A stretch of 64,000 nucleotides of DNA from Streptomyces sp. MUM 2J. GTDB taxonomy: Bacteria; Actinomycetota; Actinomycetes; Streptomycetales; Streptomycetaceae. Location: the NCBI RefSeq assembly GCF_022414535.1, contig NZ_JADWYM010000027.1:1-64000 (forward strand), written 5' to 3'. Made by a program: the position numbers and the translations under genes. The notes below the pieces were generated by a model, which did not search any database, was not told the DNA's origin, and saw nothing but the letters and a program-made list of their open reading frames with translations. Below are positions 24,701 to 33,993 of the stretch, one piece after another; position 1 is the stretch's first letter; every line of letters begins with the position of its first letter.

Positions 24701-24743
24701 GGATTCAACAACGGGAGCAGACTGAACGCGCTTTATTGAATCC
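24701..24743. promoter_or_regulatory. Candidate TetR operator between divergent genes
   Basis: GGATTCAACAA (24701-24711) and TTATTGAATCC (24733-24743) are inverted repeats matching at 10 of 11 positions, centred between the TetR and P450 starts in an A/T-rich island. TTGACG at 24694-24699 could be a -35 element for the P450. Confidence 0.6.
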
Positions 24744-24800
24744 GCGTACAACAGCTCGTCCGACCAGCTCACCTGCCGCCCGCTCGAGGGAGACCGCGTC

Positions 24801-26306
24801 ATGGCGGAGACGACGACCGGAGACGGACTGCCGAAGGGGTTCCGCAGTGCCGAGCACGGCTGGCCCGAACTGCACCGGATCCCCCACCCGCCGTGGCGCC
24901 TGCCGCTGCTCGGCGACTCCATCGGCGCGAACCCGCGCACCCCGCTGCAGGACTCGATGCGCCACGCCCGCCAGCTGGGGCCGATCTTCCGGCGCCGGGT
25001 GTTCGGCAAGGAGTTCGTCTTCGCGTGGGGTGCGGGTCTCGTCGCGGACCTGGCCGACGAGACCCGCTTCACCAAGCACGTCGGCCTCGGCATCGCCAAT
25101 CTGCGGCCCGTGGTCGGCGACGCGCTGTTCACGGCATACGGCCACGAGCCCAACTGGCAACTGGCGCACGACGTCCTGGCCCCCGGGTTCAGCCGCGAGG
25201 CGATGGCGGCCTACCACCCGATGATGCTGGAGGTGGCCGGCCGGCTCACCGGGCACTGGGACCGCGCGGCGGCCGACGGGCGGGCGGTGGACGTGCCCGG
25301 GGACATGACGAAGCTGACCCTGGAGACCATCTCCCGCACCGGGTTCGGGCACGACTTCGGCTCCTTCGAACGTGCCCGGCCGCACCCGTTCGTGACCGCG
25401 ATGGTGGGCACGCTCACCCATGCGCAGCGTCTGAACGCCGTGCCCGGTCCCGCCGTACCGCTTCTGCTGCGGCGGGCGAGCCGGCGCAACGCCGCCGACA
25501 TCGCCTTCCTCAACCGCACGGTCGACGAGATCGTCCGGGTACGCAGGTCCTCGGGCGGCGGGGACGGGGACCTGCTCGACCGGATGCTGGAGACGGCCCA
25601 CCCCGAGACCGGGGAGCGGCTGTCGGCGCAGAACGTCCGCCGCCAGGTCATCACCTTCCTCGTCGCCGGGCACGAGACCACCTCCGGCGCCCTGTCCTTC
25701 GCGCTGCACTACCTTTCCCGGCACCCGGAGGCCGCCGCCCGCGCACGAGTCGAGGTGGACCGCGTGTGGGGTGACACGGAGAGCCCCGGGTACGAGCAGG
25801 TGGCGAGGCTGCGGTACGTACGGCGCGTGCTGGACGAGTCGCTGCGGCTGTGGCCGACGGCGCCGGCCTTCGCCCGGGAGGCACGTGCCGACACCGTGCT
25901 GGCCGGGATACATCCGATGCGGCGGGGCGCGTGGGCGCTGGTGCTGGCCGCGATGCTGCACCGGGATCCGGCGGTGTGGGGAGACAGCGCCGACCGCTTC
26001 GATCCCGACCGGTTCGAGGCGGGGGCGGTGCGGGCCCGGCCCGCGCACGTCTTCAAGCCGTTCGGCACGGGGGCGAGGGCGTGCATCGGCCGCCAGTTCG
26101 CCCTGCACGAGGCAACGCTCGTCCTCGGCCTGCTGCTGCGCCGCTACGAACTGGTGCCGGACCCCTCCTACCGGCTGGCGGTGGCCGAGCGGCTGACGCT
26201 GATGCCGGAGGGCCTCCGGTTGCACGTCCAGCGGCGCACGCCCCCGGCCGGCCGTCCCGGCCGGGACGGCGATCCGGTGCCGGAGCCCCGCTGCCCGGTC
26301 GTCTGA
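24801..26306 (+). CDS. CYP102-like cytochrome P450 heme domain, no reductase
   Basis: A 501-residue P450. The order of motifs parallels the heme domain of fatty-acid hydroxylase P450-BM3: PPWRLPLLGD, ADETRFTKHVG, GDALFTAYGHEPNWQLAHDVLAPGFS, DMTKLTLETISRTGFG, AGHETTSG (289-296), the ExxR in DESLRLW, and the heme loop FGTGARACIGRQFALHEATL with Cys428. BM3 continues into a fused FMN/FAD reductase of nearly 600 residues; here the protein stops about 50 residues past the heme domain in a Pro/Arg-rich tail, and no separate reductase gene follows. It likely hydroxylates fatty acids or similar lipids using foreign redox partners. GAGGGAG precedes the ATG. Confidence 0.92.
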   Translation: MAETTTGDGLPKGFRSAEHGWPELHRIPHPPWRLPLLGDSIGANPRTPLQDSMRHARQLGPIFRRRVFGKEFVFAWGAGLVADLADETRFTKHVGLGIANLRPVVGDALFTAYGHEPNWQLAHDVLAPGFSREAMAAYHPMMLEVAGRLTGHWDRAAADGRAVDVPGDMTKLTLETISRTGFGHDFGSFERARPHPFVTAMVGTLTHAQRLNAVPGPAVPLLLRRASRRNAADIAFLNRTVDEIVRVRRSSGGGDGDLLDRMLETAHPETGERLSAQNVRRQVITFLVAGHETTSGALSFALHYLSRHPEAAARARVEVDRVWGDTESPGYEQVARLRYVRRVLDESLRLWPTAPAFAREARADTVLAGIHPMRRGAWALVLAAMLHRDPAVWGDSADRFDPDRFEAGAVRARPAHVFKPFGTGARACIGRQFALHEATLVLGLLLRRYELVPDPSYRLAVAERLTLMPEGLRLHVQRRTPPAGRPGRDGDPVPEPRCPVV

Positions 26307-26476
26307 CGCAGCGGGCTCGGGTTGCCCGGCTCCTCGGAGAGCCAAGTGACGGGAAACGCCGTCCCCTTGCTTTCCCATGCTTTGTCCACCGGCGTCGCAT
26401 CCGGACGTCACGGCCCCTAACCTCACCCTGTATTCCGGGATCCACAGCACCCCGAGTGGGAGAGGAAGGGGCGCCC

Positions 26477-26842
26477 ATGCTCACCATCACGCTTGGCCTC
26501 TACCAAACATTTCCGACGGACGAGTACGGGAGATCGGCTGCCGGGTGGCATGCCGGCATGACCGACGAGGAGATCTGGGAAGCGGGGCGCGGCCGCTGGC
26601 GGCTCGGTCCACGCGCCGACCGCGAGCGCTACGCGCTGTTCACGGCCCGGGGAACCGTCGTTCTGGCAGTGGAGATCGACAGCATCTCCGACGCCCACCC
26701 CGACGGCCGCCGCACCCTCGACGGCAGCATCCTCAAACCCGGAGATCCCGTGCACGACGCGTACGTGGGTGGCGTCTCCCCGGTGGAGAAGGGCCAGAAC
26801 CCGGTCCGCTACGTCGACTCCCCGTTCGACACGGCTGTCTGA
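26477..26842 (+). CDS. Conserved hypothetical protein
   Basis: A 121-residue soluble protein I do not recognise. It begins MLTITLGLYQTFPTDEYGRS, has a central W-E-A-G-R-G-R-W-R-L-G segment, a strand pair (ERYALFTARGTVVLAVEIDSI) and ends with GQNPVRYVDSPFDTA. The hydrophobic/polar pattern suggests an alpha/beta domain. The ATG at 26477 has a strong AGGAAGGGG upstream and codon bias is good throughout. It stands alone between the P450 and the convergent PIG-L gene. Confidence 0.75.
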   Translation: MLTITLGLYQTFPTDEYGRSAAGWHAGMTDEEIWEAGRGRWRLGPRADRERYALFTARGTVVLAVEIDSISDAHPDGRRTLDGSILKPGDPVHDAYVGGVSPVEKGQNPVRYVDSPFDTAV

Positions 26843-27015
26843 GCCCGCGAGCGCGGCGGCCGGGCCCCGACTGCGCGCTCCTCGCCGAGGCGACCAGGAA
26901 CGTGCCCCGCTCGCCGTGTCGCACGGGGGGTGCTCGACGAAGTGCCTGCGGAATAGGACGTGTTCGTCGTCGAAGCGTTCAGGGCAGCGCCGGACCGCCG
27001 CGGGTCGGCCGTGCC

Positions 27016-27759
27016 TCAGCGGGCGAAGACCTCGAAGGTCACGGCCGGACGGCCGCCGAAGCGGTCGGCAGCGCTCTCCGTGGTCCGGGTGAGGAACGCG
27101 CGGGCGTAGGCCCGGGGGTCCTCGTGCGTCAGCGCCTCGATGTAGGTGCGGTGTTCGAGCAGGGAGGCCACGGCGCGCTCCATCCCCGCCGAGGCGTCCA
27201 CGGCGTGGGTGGGCGAGGCCGACCCGGCGACGGCGACCCAGCGCACCCCGTTCCACGGCTGGAGCCCCTGCTCGACGAGCTCGGGGAAGATCCAGCGGTT
27301 GCCCGCGTCGGCGGCGGCGTCCAGCGTGGCCCGGCCGACGGCGACGTGATCGGGGGTGTTCCAGGCCACGCCGCCCCAGGTGTCACGGTGGTTGAGGGTG
27401 ATCACCAGCTCGGGGCGGTGCCGGCGGATCGCGGCGGCGACGTCGCGGCGCAGGGCGATGCCGTACTCGATCACACCGTCCCGGTGGTCGAGGAACTCCA
27501 CCTCCGACACGCCCACGACCGCGGCGCTCGCCCGCTGCTCGCGTTCGCGCAGCGGGGCGCACTTCCCGGGTTCCAGGGTGTCGATGCCTGCCTCGCCCCG
27601 GGTGGCCAGCACATAGGCGACCTCGCGTCCGGCGTCGGTCCAGGCGGCGACGGCCGCCGCGCAGCCGTACTCGAGGTCGTCGGGGTGCGCCACCACCGCC
27701 AGGGCACGCTGCCAGTCCTCGGGCATGGGCCGCAGCGGGGTGTTCGCCGGCTCGGTCAT
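27016..27759 (-). CDS. PIG-L family deacetylase
   Basis: A 247-residue zinc-dependent N-deacetylase of the LmbE/PIG-L family, which includes MshB (mycothiol synthesis) and enzymes acting on GlcNAc-type sugars. The zinc motif AHPDD (His25, Asp27, Asp28) with following LE, the segment ATRGEAG, HRDG and the later NTPDHVAVGRA histidine are all present. The substrate is not clear. ATG 27759 is preceded by AAAGAGAG. It lies downstream of the proline iminopeptidase gene on the same strand, but a strong hairpin between them suggests separate transcripts. Confidence 0.9.
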   Translation of the reverse strand: MTEPANTPLRPMPEDWQRALAVVAHPDDLEYGCAAAVAAWTDAGREVAYVLATRGEAGIDTLEPGKCAPLREREQRASAAVVGVSEVEFLDHRDGVIEYGIALRRDVAAAIRRHRPELVITLNHRDTWGGVAWNTPDHVAVGRATLDAAADAGNRWIFPELVEQGLQPWNGVRWVAVAGSASPTHAVDASAGMERAVASLLEHRTYIEALTHEDPRAYARAFLTRTTESAADRFGGRPAVTFEVFAR

Positions 27760-27780
27760 CGCGTCTCTCTTTCGTCGATA

Positions 27781-27800
27781 CCCCGGCCTTCGGGCCGGGG
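27781..27800 (-). terminator. UUCG/CGAA-loop hairpin upstream of the PIG-L gene
   Basis: CCCCGGCC (27781-27788), TTCG and GGCCGGGG (27793-27800) form a perfect 8-bp stem with a 4-nt loop. On the minus strand it follows the iminopeptidase stop by about 185 bp and precedes the PIG-L start by 21 bp, so it may terminate readthrough or act as a leader element. Confidence 0.6.
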
Positions 27801-27985
27801 AGGAAACGAAGCTCCTGCGGAGCCAGGCGGGGGAAGTCGGTTCGCCGCCGGGACGGACCGGCGTCCGCCCCGGCCGACGCCCGCTCCTCACAGGATCCCG
27901 GGGCGGGGCGGGTGGATCCGCGACCCGCCCCGGCCGTGTCGTCCCCCGGCCGGCGGCTGACGACTCCGCAGCCGCCGGCGGGAGG

Positions 27986-29299
27986 TCACACCTCGTCGCG
28001 AGCGAGCGACAGCAGGCGGTCCAGGACGCGGGGGCCGCCCGCCCGGACGCCGTCGTGCTCGAACTCGTCGGTGACCCAGGTGCGCAGGCCGCGGATCGCG
28101 CGGGCGGTGGCGAGGGAATGTGCCGTGTCGACGTACATGTCGTCGTGGTAGACGGCGGCGGCGACGGGTACCTCGTTGGACGCCAGGCGCTCCGGGTCGT
28201 ACAGGGGTGTCCAGTCGGTCCGGGCCGCCAGCAGGTCGGCGGTCTCCCGCAGCGGGCGCAGGGCAGGGTCGCAGTCGAACATCCAGGGGTGGATCGTCTC
28301 GCCGGTGAACATCAGCGGCCCGTCACCCGCGAGCGTCTTGGCGGCGTCGAAACGGGGGAACTCCGCGCGCACGCGTTCGGCCGCCCAGGCGGTCGGCCGG
28401 TGGTCCTGGCCGTAGATCGCCTCGTGGACGAGGGCGTACAACGGGTGGCCTGCGTAGCTCAGCAGGCCCTGGACCTCCTCCCGGAAGGCGTCGGACAGCT
28501 CGGAGCCCTGCGGGGTGCGGACGAAGGCGTCCTCCAGCAGGTAGTGCAGGCGGTGGCTGCCCTCGCCGCCACCGAGGAGGATCCCGAGGGACTGGAAGGC
28601 CTCGGCCGTCAGCCGGTAGCCGCCCGGCAGGGTCACCTCACGGGTGAGCAGGTGGTCGGCGACGCGGCGGGCACGTTCGACGTCCTGCGGGTAGCGGGCG
28701 TAGTGCGCGGCGACCTTGCGCTCGATGCGCGGGTAGGCGGCGCGGTAGACGTCGTCGGCATGGGCCTGCAGGGAGGGCAACCCGCCGGTGATGAGGGCGG
28801 CGGACAGCCCTTCGGGGGCGGTGGAGAGATAGCTGACCGCGCAGAAACCACCGAAGCTCTGGCCGAGCACGGTCCACGGGCCGCCGCCGGTGACCGCGGG
28901 GCGGATGGCCTCGCAGTCGCGGACGACGGAGTCGGCCCGGAAGCGGGTGAGGTAGTCGGCCTGGGCGGCGGGGCCGCCGCGCAGCGGGAGGGTCTGCCGG
29001 TTGGCGGGCGTGGAGGCGCCGGTGCCGCGCTGGTCCAGCAGCAGCACCCGGTACTCCTTCAGCGCGCGGCCCAGCCAGGCCTGCCGGCCGACGAAGCGGT
29101 TGGCCCCGAACCCGGGGCCGCCCTGGAGGTAGAGCAGCCAGGGCAGGTCCTGCTGCGCCCGGCCGGCCTTGTCGCTCGCGACGACCTCGCGGGCGTAGAG
29201 CTCGATCGTCTCCCCCGCGGGATCGTCGTGGTCGAGGGGGACGGTGAAGCGCCGGTCGGTGAGGACGACGCCGGGCTGGCGGTAGCTGTGGGTCAACAC
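27986..29299 (-). CDS. Proline iminopeptidase (S33) alpha/beta hydrolase
   Basis: A 437-residue prolyl aminopeptidase-type enzyme that would release N-terminal proline from peptides. Visible are the oxyanion segment LLYLQGGPGFGANR, the conserved LLLDQRGTGAS, the nucleophile elbow GQSFGGF and a C-terminal EFEHDG with the catalytic His. The length fits the larger actinobacterial S33 enzymes. GTG 29299 places the N-terminus just before VVLTDRRFTVPLDH as in the family; an upstream GTG at 29356 adds 19 residues of weaker codon bias. No signal peptide, so cytosolic. Confidence 0.88.
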   Translation of the reverse strand: MLTHSYRQPGVVLTDRRFTVPLDHDDPAGETIELYAREVVASDKAGRAQQDLPWLLYLQGGPGFGANRFVGRQAWLGRALKEYRVLLLDQRGTGASTPANRQTLPLRGGPAAQADYLTRFRADSVVRDCEAIRPAVTGGGPWTVLGQSFGGFCAVSYLSTAPEGLSAALITGGLPSLQAHADDVYRAAYPRIERKVAAHYARYPQDVERARRVADHLLTREVTLPGGYRLTAEAFQSLGILLGGGEGSHRLHYLLEDAFVRTPQGSELSDAFREEVQGLLSYAGHPLYALVHEAIYGQDHRPTAWAAERVRAEFPRFDAAKTLAGDGPLMFTGETIHPWMFDCDPALRPLRETADLLAARTDWTPLYDPERLASNEVPVAAAVYHDDMYVDTAHSLATARAIRGLRTWVTDEFEHDGVRAGGPRVLDRLLSLARDEV

Positions 29300-29831
29300 G
29301 ACTCCCGGTACGAACGGTGGACGGCCCGCGGTCTGCGGACCGTCACAGTTCAGCACACGCCGGACCGGCGATCAGGCAGGGGATCGTCAACCGCTACTGA
29401 ACGGCGACTCAGCAGACGGGACGGCCCCACCGGCACACCACCCGCTCGGGCCGGAGCACCGGGCGACACCGCGGCCGCCCTCCCCACGCGGCCGGCCGGC
29501 GTCCCGTCCAGTGGGAGGGGAAGGCGGCGTGCGGGGCAGGCAGGGAGGGAGGGGCGCGCCGGGCAGAGAACTGAACGGGGGCGCGGGGCCGTGGGACTGC
29601 CGGCACCGGCAGGGTGTGCCCCGCCGTGGCGTTGCAGGCACCCTGAACGTGTGGCCCGCCGTCGCGCCGCGTGCTGCCGCCTCGCCGGTCCACACCGCGC
29701 ATCCCACGGTGGCGTCCGTGCGCCGTCCGGGGCGGGGGTCACGTCCGCGGCGCGGCGGACCGGATCTCCCTCGCCCCGTGGGGCGGCAACTACGCTGCAA
29801 CCGTCCGCTGATCGATCGCGAGGAGCCCGCG
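29300..29831. other. Divergent intergenic region before lutABC
   Basis: A 532-bp region between the iminopeptidase and lutA starts. Pro/Arg-rich open frames cross it (for example 29409-29702 on the minus strand) without recognisable content. On the minus strand TTGACG lies near 29391, a possible -35 for the iminopeptidase. GAGGAG at 29819-29824 is the lutA ribosome-binding site. I see no GntR-type operator. Confidence 0.45.
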
Positions 29832-30587
29832 ATGCGCGTCGCCCTGTTCCTGACCTGCGTCAACGACACGCTCTATCCGGACACCGGCCGCGCGGTCGTG
29901 CGGCTGCTGACCCGGCTGGGCGTCGACGTGGACTTCCCGATGGCACAGACGTGCTGCGGGCAGGCGCACTACAACACCGGCTACCGGCACCAGGCGGAGC
30001 CGCTGGCCCGGCACTTCGCGGAGGTCTTCGGCGGCTACGAGGCGATCGTGACGCCGTCCGGGTCGTGCGGGGCGATGGTACGGGAGCTGTATCCGCGCCT
30101 CGGCGAGCGGGCGCGGGCCGAGGGGCGCGGCGAGGCGCTCGCTGCCGTTCTGGCGCCGGTGGTGCCGAAGACGTACGAGCTGACGGAGTTCCTGGTGGAC
30201 GTGCTGGGGGTGACGGACGTCGGCGCCTGGTACCCGCACAGGGTGACGTACCACCCCGCCTGTCACGGCCTGCGCGGCCTGGGTCTGGGCGACCGGCCCC
30301 GGCGGCTGCTGGGGGCGGTGAAGGGACTTGAGCTGGTGGAGCTGCCGGGCGCGGAGGAGTGCTGCGGATTCGGCGGGACGTTCGCGGTGAAGAACGCCGA
30401 CGTGTCGGCGGCGATGGGCGCGGACAAGGTGCGCAGCGCCGCCTCGACCGGCGCGGAGGTGTTGTGCGCGGCCGACAACTCCTGTCTGATGCACATCGGC
30501 GGGATCATGGCCCGGCTGAGGGTGGGCATGCGGCCGGTGCACATCGCGCAGATCCTGGCGAACACCGAGGAGGAACCGGCCGTATGA
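29832..30587 (+). CDS. lutA: Lactate utilisation protein A (Fe-S oxidoreductase)
   Basis: A 251-residue subunit of the LutABC complex, which oxidises L-lactate to pyruvate. It has the two cysteine-rich CCG domains of this family: QTCCGQAHYNTGY near residue 41 with the following SGSCG, and HPACHG with EECCGFGG, which bind iron-sulfur or related clusters. The ATG at 29832 follows GAGGAG. The stop overlaps the lutB start (ATGA), so all three genes form a coupled operon. Confidence 0.95.
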   Translation: MRVALFLTCVNDTLYPDTGRAVVRLLTRLGVDVDFPMAQTCCGQAHYNTGYRHQAEPLARHFAEVFGGYEAIVTPSGSCGAMVRELYPRLGERARAEGRGEALAAVLAPVVPKTYELTEFLVDVLGVTDVGAWYPHRVTYHPACHGLRGLGLGDRPRRLLGAVKGLELVELPGAEECCGFGGTFAVKNADVSAAMGADKVRSAASTGAEVLCAADNSCLMHIGGIMARLRVGMRPVHIAQILANTEEEPAV

Positions 30588-32068
30588 GCGGAACGCACCT
30601 GGGGATGCCTGCCTTCCCGCAGGCCGCGCGCGAGGCGGTGGGTGACGCGACGCTGCGCGGGAACCTGCGCCGTGCCACGGGGACCATCCGTGCCAAGCGG
30701 GCCGCCGCGGTCGCGGAGGTGTCCGACTGGGCGGCGCTGCGGGAGGCCGGGAGACGGATCAAGGACCATACGCTCCGTCACCTCGACCGCTATCTGGTCG
30801 AGGTGGAGGAGGCGGTCACCGCGGCGGGCGGCACGGTGCACTGGGCGGCGGACGCCGACGAGGCCAACCGGATCGTGGTGGACCTGGTCAGGGCGACCGG
30901 CGAGGTCGAGGTCGTCAAGGTCAAGTCGATGGCGACGCAGGAGATCGGGCTCAACGAGGCCCTCCTGGCGGAGGGCATCCGGGCGTACGAGACCGACCTG
31001 GCCGAGCTGATCGTGCAGTTGGGCCGGGACCGGCCCTCGCACATCCTCGTCCCGGCCATCCACCGCAACCGGCGCGAGATCCGGGACGTCTTCCGCTCGG
31101 AGATGGGCGCGTGGGGCCGGCCCGCCCCGGAGGGCCTGAGCGACGCACCGGCGGAACTCGCGGAGGCCGCCCGGCTGCACCTGCGGGAGAAGTTCCTGCG
31201 GGCCAAGGTCGGTGTCTCCGGCGCCAACTTCATGGTGGCCGAGACCGGCACGCTGGTGGTCGTCGAGTCCGAGGGCAACGGGCGGATGTGCCTGACACTC
31301 CCCGAGACGCTGATCTCGGTGGTCGGCATCGAGAAGGTCGTGCCGACGTGGCGGGACCTGGAGGTCTTCCTGCAGACACTGCCGCGCTCGTCGACGGCCG
31401 AGCGCATGAACCCCTACACGTCCATGTGGACCGGCACCACCGACGACGACGGGCCGCGCGCCTTCCACCTGGTGCTGCTCGACAACGGCCGGACCGACAC
31501 GCTGGCCGACGAGGTGGGCCGCCAGGCGCTGCGCTGCATCCGCTGCTCGGCGTGCCTGAACGTGTGCCCGGTGTACGAGCGGGCGGGCGGCCACGCCTAC
31601 GGCTCGGTGTACCCGGGACCCATCGGGGCGATCCTCAGCCCCCAGCTGCGCGGAACGGGCAGCGCGATCGACTCCTCCCTGCCGTACGCCTCGTCGTTGT
31701 GCGGGGCGTGCTACGAGGTCTGCCCGGTCGCGATCGACATCCCCGAGGTGCTGGTGCATCTGCGGGAGCGGGTGGTGCAGGGCGGCCCGGTGACCCGCGC
31801 CGGCAACAAGGTGGTACTGAAACCCGCCAAGGGGCATGCCGCGGAGCGGGCGGCCATGCGGGCGGCCCGCTGGGCGTTCGGGCACCCGGGCGCGCTGCGC
31901 GGCGGCCAGCGGCTCGTCTCGCGCACCCGGCACCTGCATCCGCGGTCGCTGCCGGGGCCGGGCAGGGCGTGGAGCGGGAGCCGGGAGCTGCCGGTGCTGC
32001 CGTCCGAGCCGTTCAGGGACTGGTGGCAGCGGACCAGGGGCGCCAGCGGAAAGGGGGCCGCCCGGTGA
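30584..32068 (+). CDS. lutB: Lactate utilisation protein B (iron-sulfur protein)
   Basis: A 494-residue LutB. The N-terminal two thirds are the LUD domain (VKSMATQEIGLNEAL, HRNRREIRDVF, FMVAETGTLVVVESEGNGR). Residues about 315-390 hold two [4Fe-4S] ferredoxin motifs, CIRCSACLNVCP and CGACYEVCP. The C-terminus carries the usual DUF3390-like extension. It is the electron-transfer core of lactate oxidation, in the cytosol. It overlaps lutA and lutC by four bases each. Confidence 0.95.
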   Translation: MSGTHLGMPAFPQAAREAVGDATLRGNLRRATGTIRAKRAAAVAEVSDWAALREAGRRIKDHTLRHLDRYLVEVEEAVTAAGGTVHWAADADEANRIVVDLVRATGEVEVVKVKSMATQEIGLNEALLAEGIRAYETDLAELIVQLGRDRPSHILVPAIHRNRREIRDVFRSEMGAWGRPAPEGLSDAPAELAEAARLHLREKFLRAKVGVSGANFMVAETGTLVVVESEGNGRMCLTLPETLISVVGIEKVVPTWRDLEVFLQTLPRSSTAERMNPYTSMWTGTTDDDGPRAFHLVLLDNGRTDTLADEVGRQALRCIRCSACLNVCPVYERAGGHAYGSVYPGPIGAILSPQLRGTGSAIDSSLPYASSLCGACYEVCPVAIDIPEVLVHLRERVVQGGPVTRAGNKVVLKPAKGHAAERAAMRAARWAFGHPGALRGGQRLVSRTRHLHPRSLPGPGRAWSGSRELPVLPSEPFRDWWQRTRGASGKGAAR

Positions 32069-32706
32069 GCGGCAGGGAACGGGTCCTGGGGCGGGTGCGG
32101 CGCGCGCTGGCCGATGTACCGCGGGACGACACGCCGTACGAGCGGGCGGTGGCGCGCGGCTATCTGCGGGTGCACGGCGAGCGGACCGCCGCGCGGGCGG
32201 TGGATCTGCTGGCGGAGAACCTGGCGGACTACCGGGCGCTCGTGCACCGGTGTGCCGCCGGGGAGACGGCCGGTGTGATCGCGCGACTGCTTGCCGCGCG
32301 GGGCTCGTCGTCGGTACTCGTGCCGCCGGGGCTGGACGGGAACTGGCTGCCGGCAGGCGGAGTGACACGGGTGGCGGACCGTGCGGAGAGCACGCCGCGG
32401 GAGCTGGACCGCGTGGACAGCGTCGTCACCGGCTGTGCCGTCGCGATCGCCGAGACCGGCACGATCGTCCTGGACGGCTCCCCCGACCAGGGCCGGCGCC
32501 GGATCACCCTGGTCCCCGACCATCACATCTGTGTCGTCCGGGTCCCGGACCAGGTCGTCTCCTCGATTCCGCAGGCACTCGAACGGCTCACTCCGGGCCG
32601 GCCGTCGACGTGGATCTCCGGTCCGTCGGCCACCAGCGACATCGAGCTGGACCGGGTGGAGGGTGTGCACGGGCCGCGCACGCTGGAGGTCGTCCTCGCC
32701 GGCTGA
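32065..32706 (+). CDS. lutC: Lactate utilisation protein C
   Basis: A 213-residue LUD-domain protein, third subunit of the lactate oxidation complex. The core GCAVAIAETGTIVLDGSPDQGRR and LVPDHHICVV are the LutC signature, and the C-terminal GPSATSDIELDRVEGVHGPR is conserved in LUD proteins. The start is GTG 32065 inside the end of lutB, with AAAGGGGG upstream. No regulator gene of the GntR LutR type and no lactate permease is next to the operon. Confidence 0.94.
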   Translation: MSGRERVLGRVRRALADVPRDDTPYERAVARGYLRVHGERTAARAVDLLAENLADYRALVHRCAAGETAGVIARLLAARGSSSVLVPPGLDGNWLPAGGVTRVADRAESTPRELDRVDSVVTGCAVAIAETGTIVLDGSPDQGRRRITLVPDHHICVVRVPDQVVSSIPQALERLTPGRPSTWISGPSATSDIELDRVEGVHGPRTLEVVLAG

Positions 32707-33050
32707 ACGCGGGACCGCCCTCTCCCCCGTGCCGCGGTGCGTGGCGCGCGAAGGCGGTGCGCGTGTCCTCCGGTCGCCGCGGGTGCCGTGACGGCGGGTC
32801 CGGTGTGCGTCCGCGCGTCGGCGGCGTGACCGGAACGCTGCCGTGCCACCGGGGTGGGGCGGCCGGAGTCCGGGACGGCGGGAGATCCGGGAGTGCGGGA
32901 CGGCGGGAGCGCCGGGAGCGAGCGGCGCCGGGGCGCGGACCCGGCCGGGGGCCACCCGGAGATGACACCCGGACACGCCGCCCGGGTCGGGCGGCGGAGC
33001 GAGCGGGGCACCCGTCCCACGCCCGTGCCCCGTGGATCGGCGGAAAACTA
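32707..33050. other. Gap with a short direct repeat
   Basis: 344 bp without a supported gene. CGGGACGGCGGGAG occurs at 32871-32884 and again at 32896-32909, a 25-bp period. The surrounding GGGAG-rich stretch looks like simple-sequence drift. Nothing else stands out. Confidence 0.45.
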
Positions 33051-33081
33051 CTGACAAGGGCGGTGAACAAGCGCTTAGATA
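33051..33081 (+). promoter_or_regulatory. Promoter of the MoxR operon with AAGCGCTT palindrome
   Basis: CTGACA (33051-33056) and TTAGAT (33075-33080) are 18 bp apart, a good vegetative-type promoter. The palindrome AAGCGCTT (33069-33076) overlaps the spacer and -10, in the context ACAAGCGCTTAG that resembles TetR-type operator half-sites. A transcription start near 33087 supports the downstream TTG start rather than GTG 33082. Confidence 0.55.
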
Positions 33082-33135
33082 GTGAGGCCGCACAGCGCCG
33101 GCCCCCTGATCCGCCCGCGACCGCCGGAGGCGCAC

Positions 33136-33989
<854 letters not shown>

Positions 33990-33993
<4 letters not shown>

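Noticed and set aside
26860..26990. Minus-strand segment reading RFDDEHVLFRRHFVEHPPCD with fair codon bias
   Set aside because: Only about 35 codons, no start or ribosome-binding site, and it runs antisense into a real gene; at best a short gene remnant.
29409..29702. Overlapping minus-strand frames rich in Pro and Arg before lutA
   Set aside because: No codon bias, no motifs, and three frames look equally good, which is typical of non-coding G+C-rich DNA.
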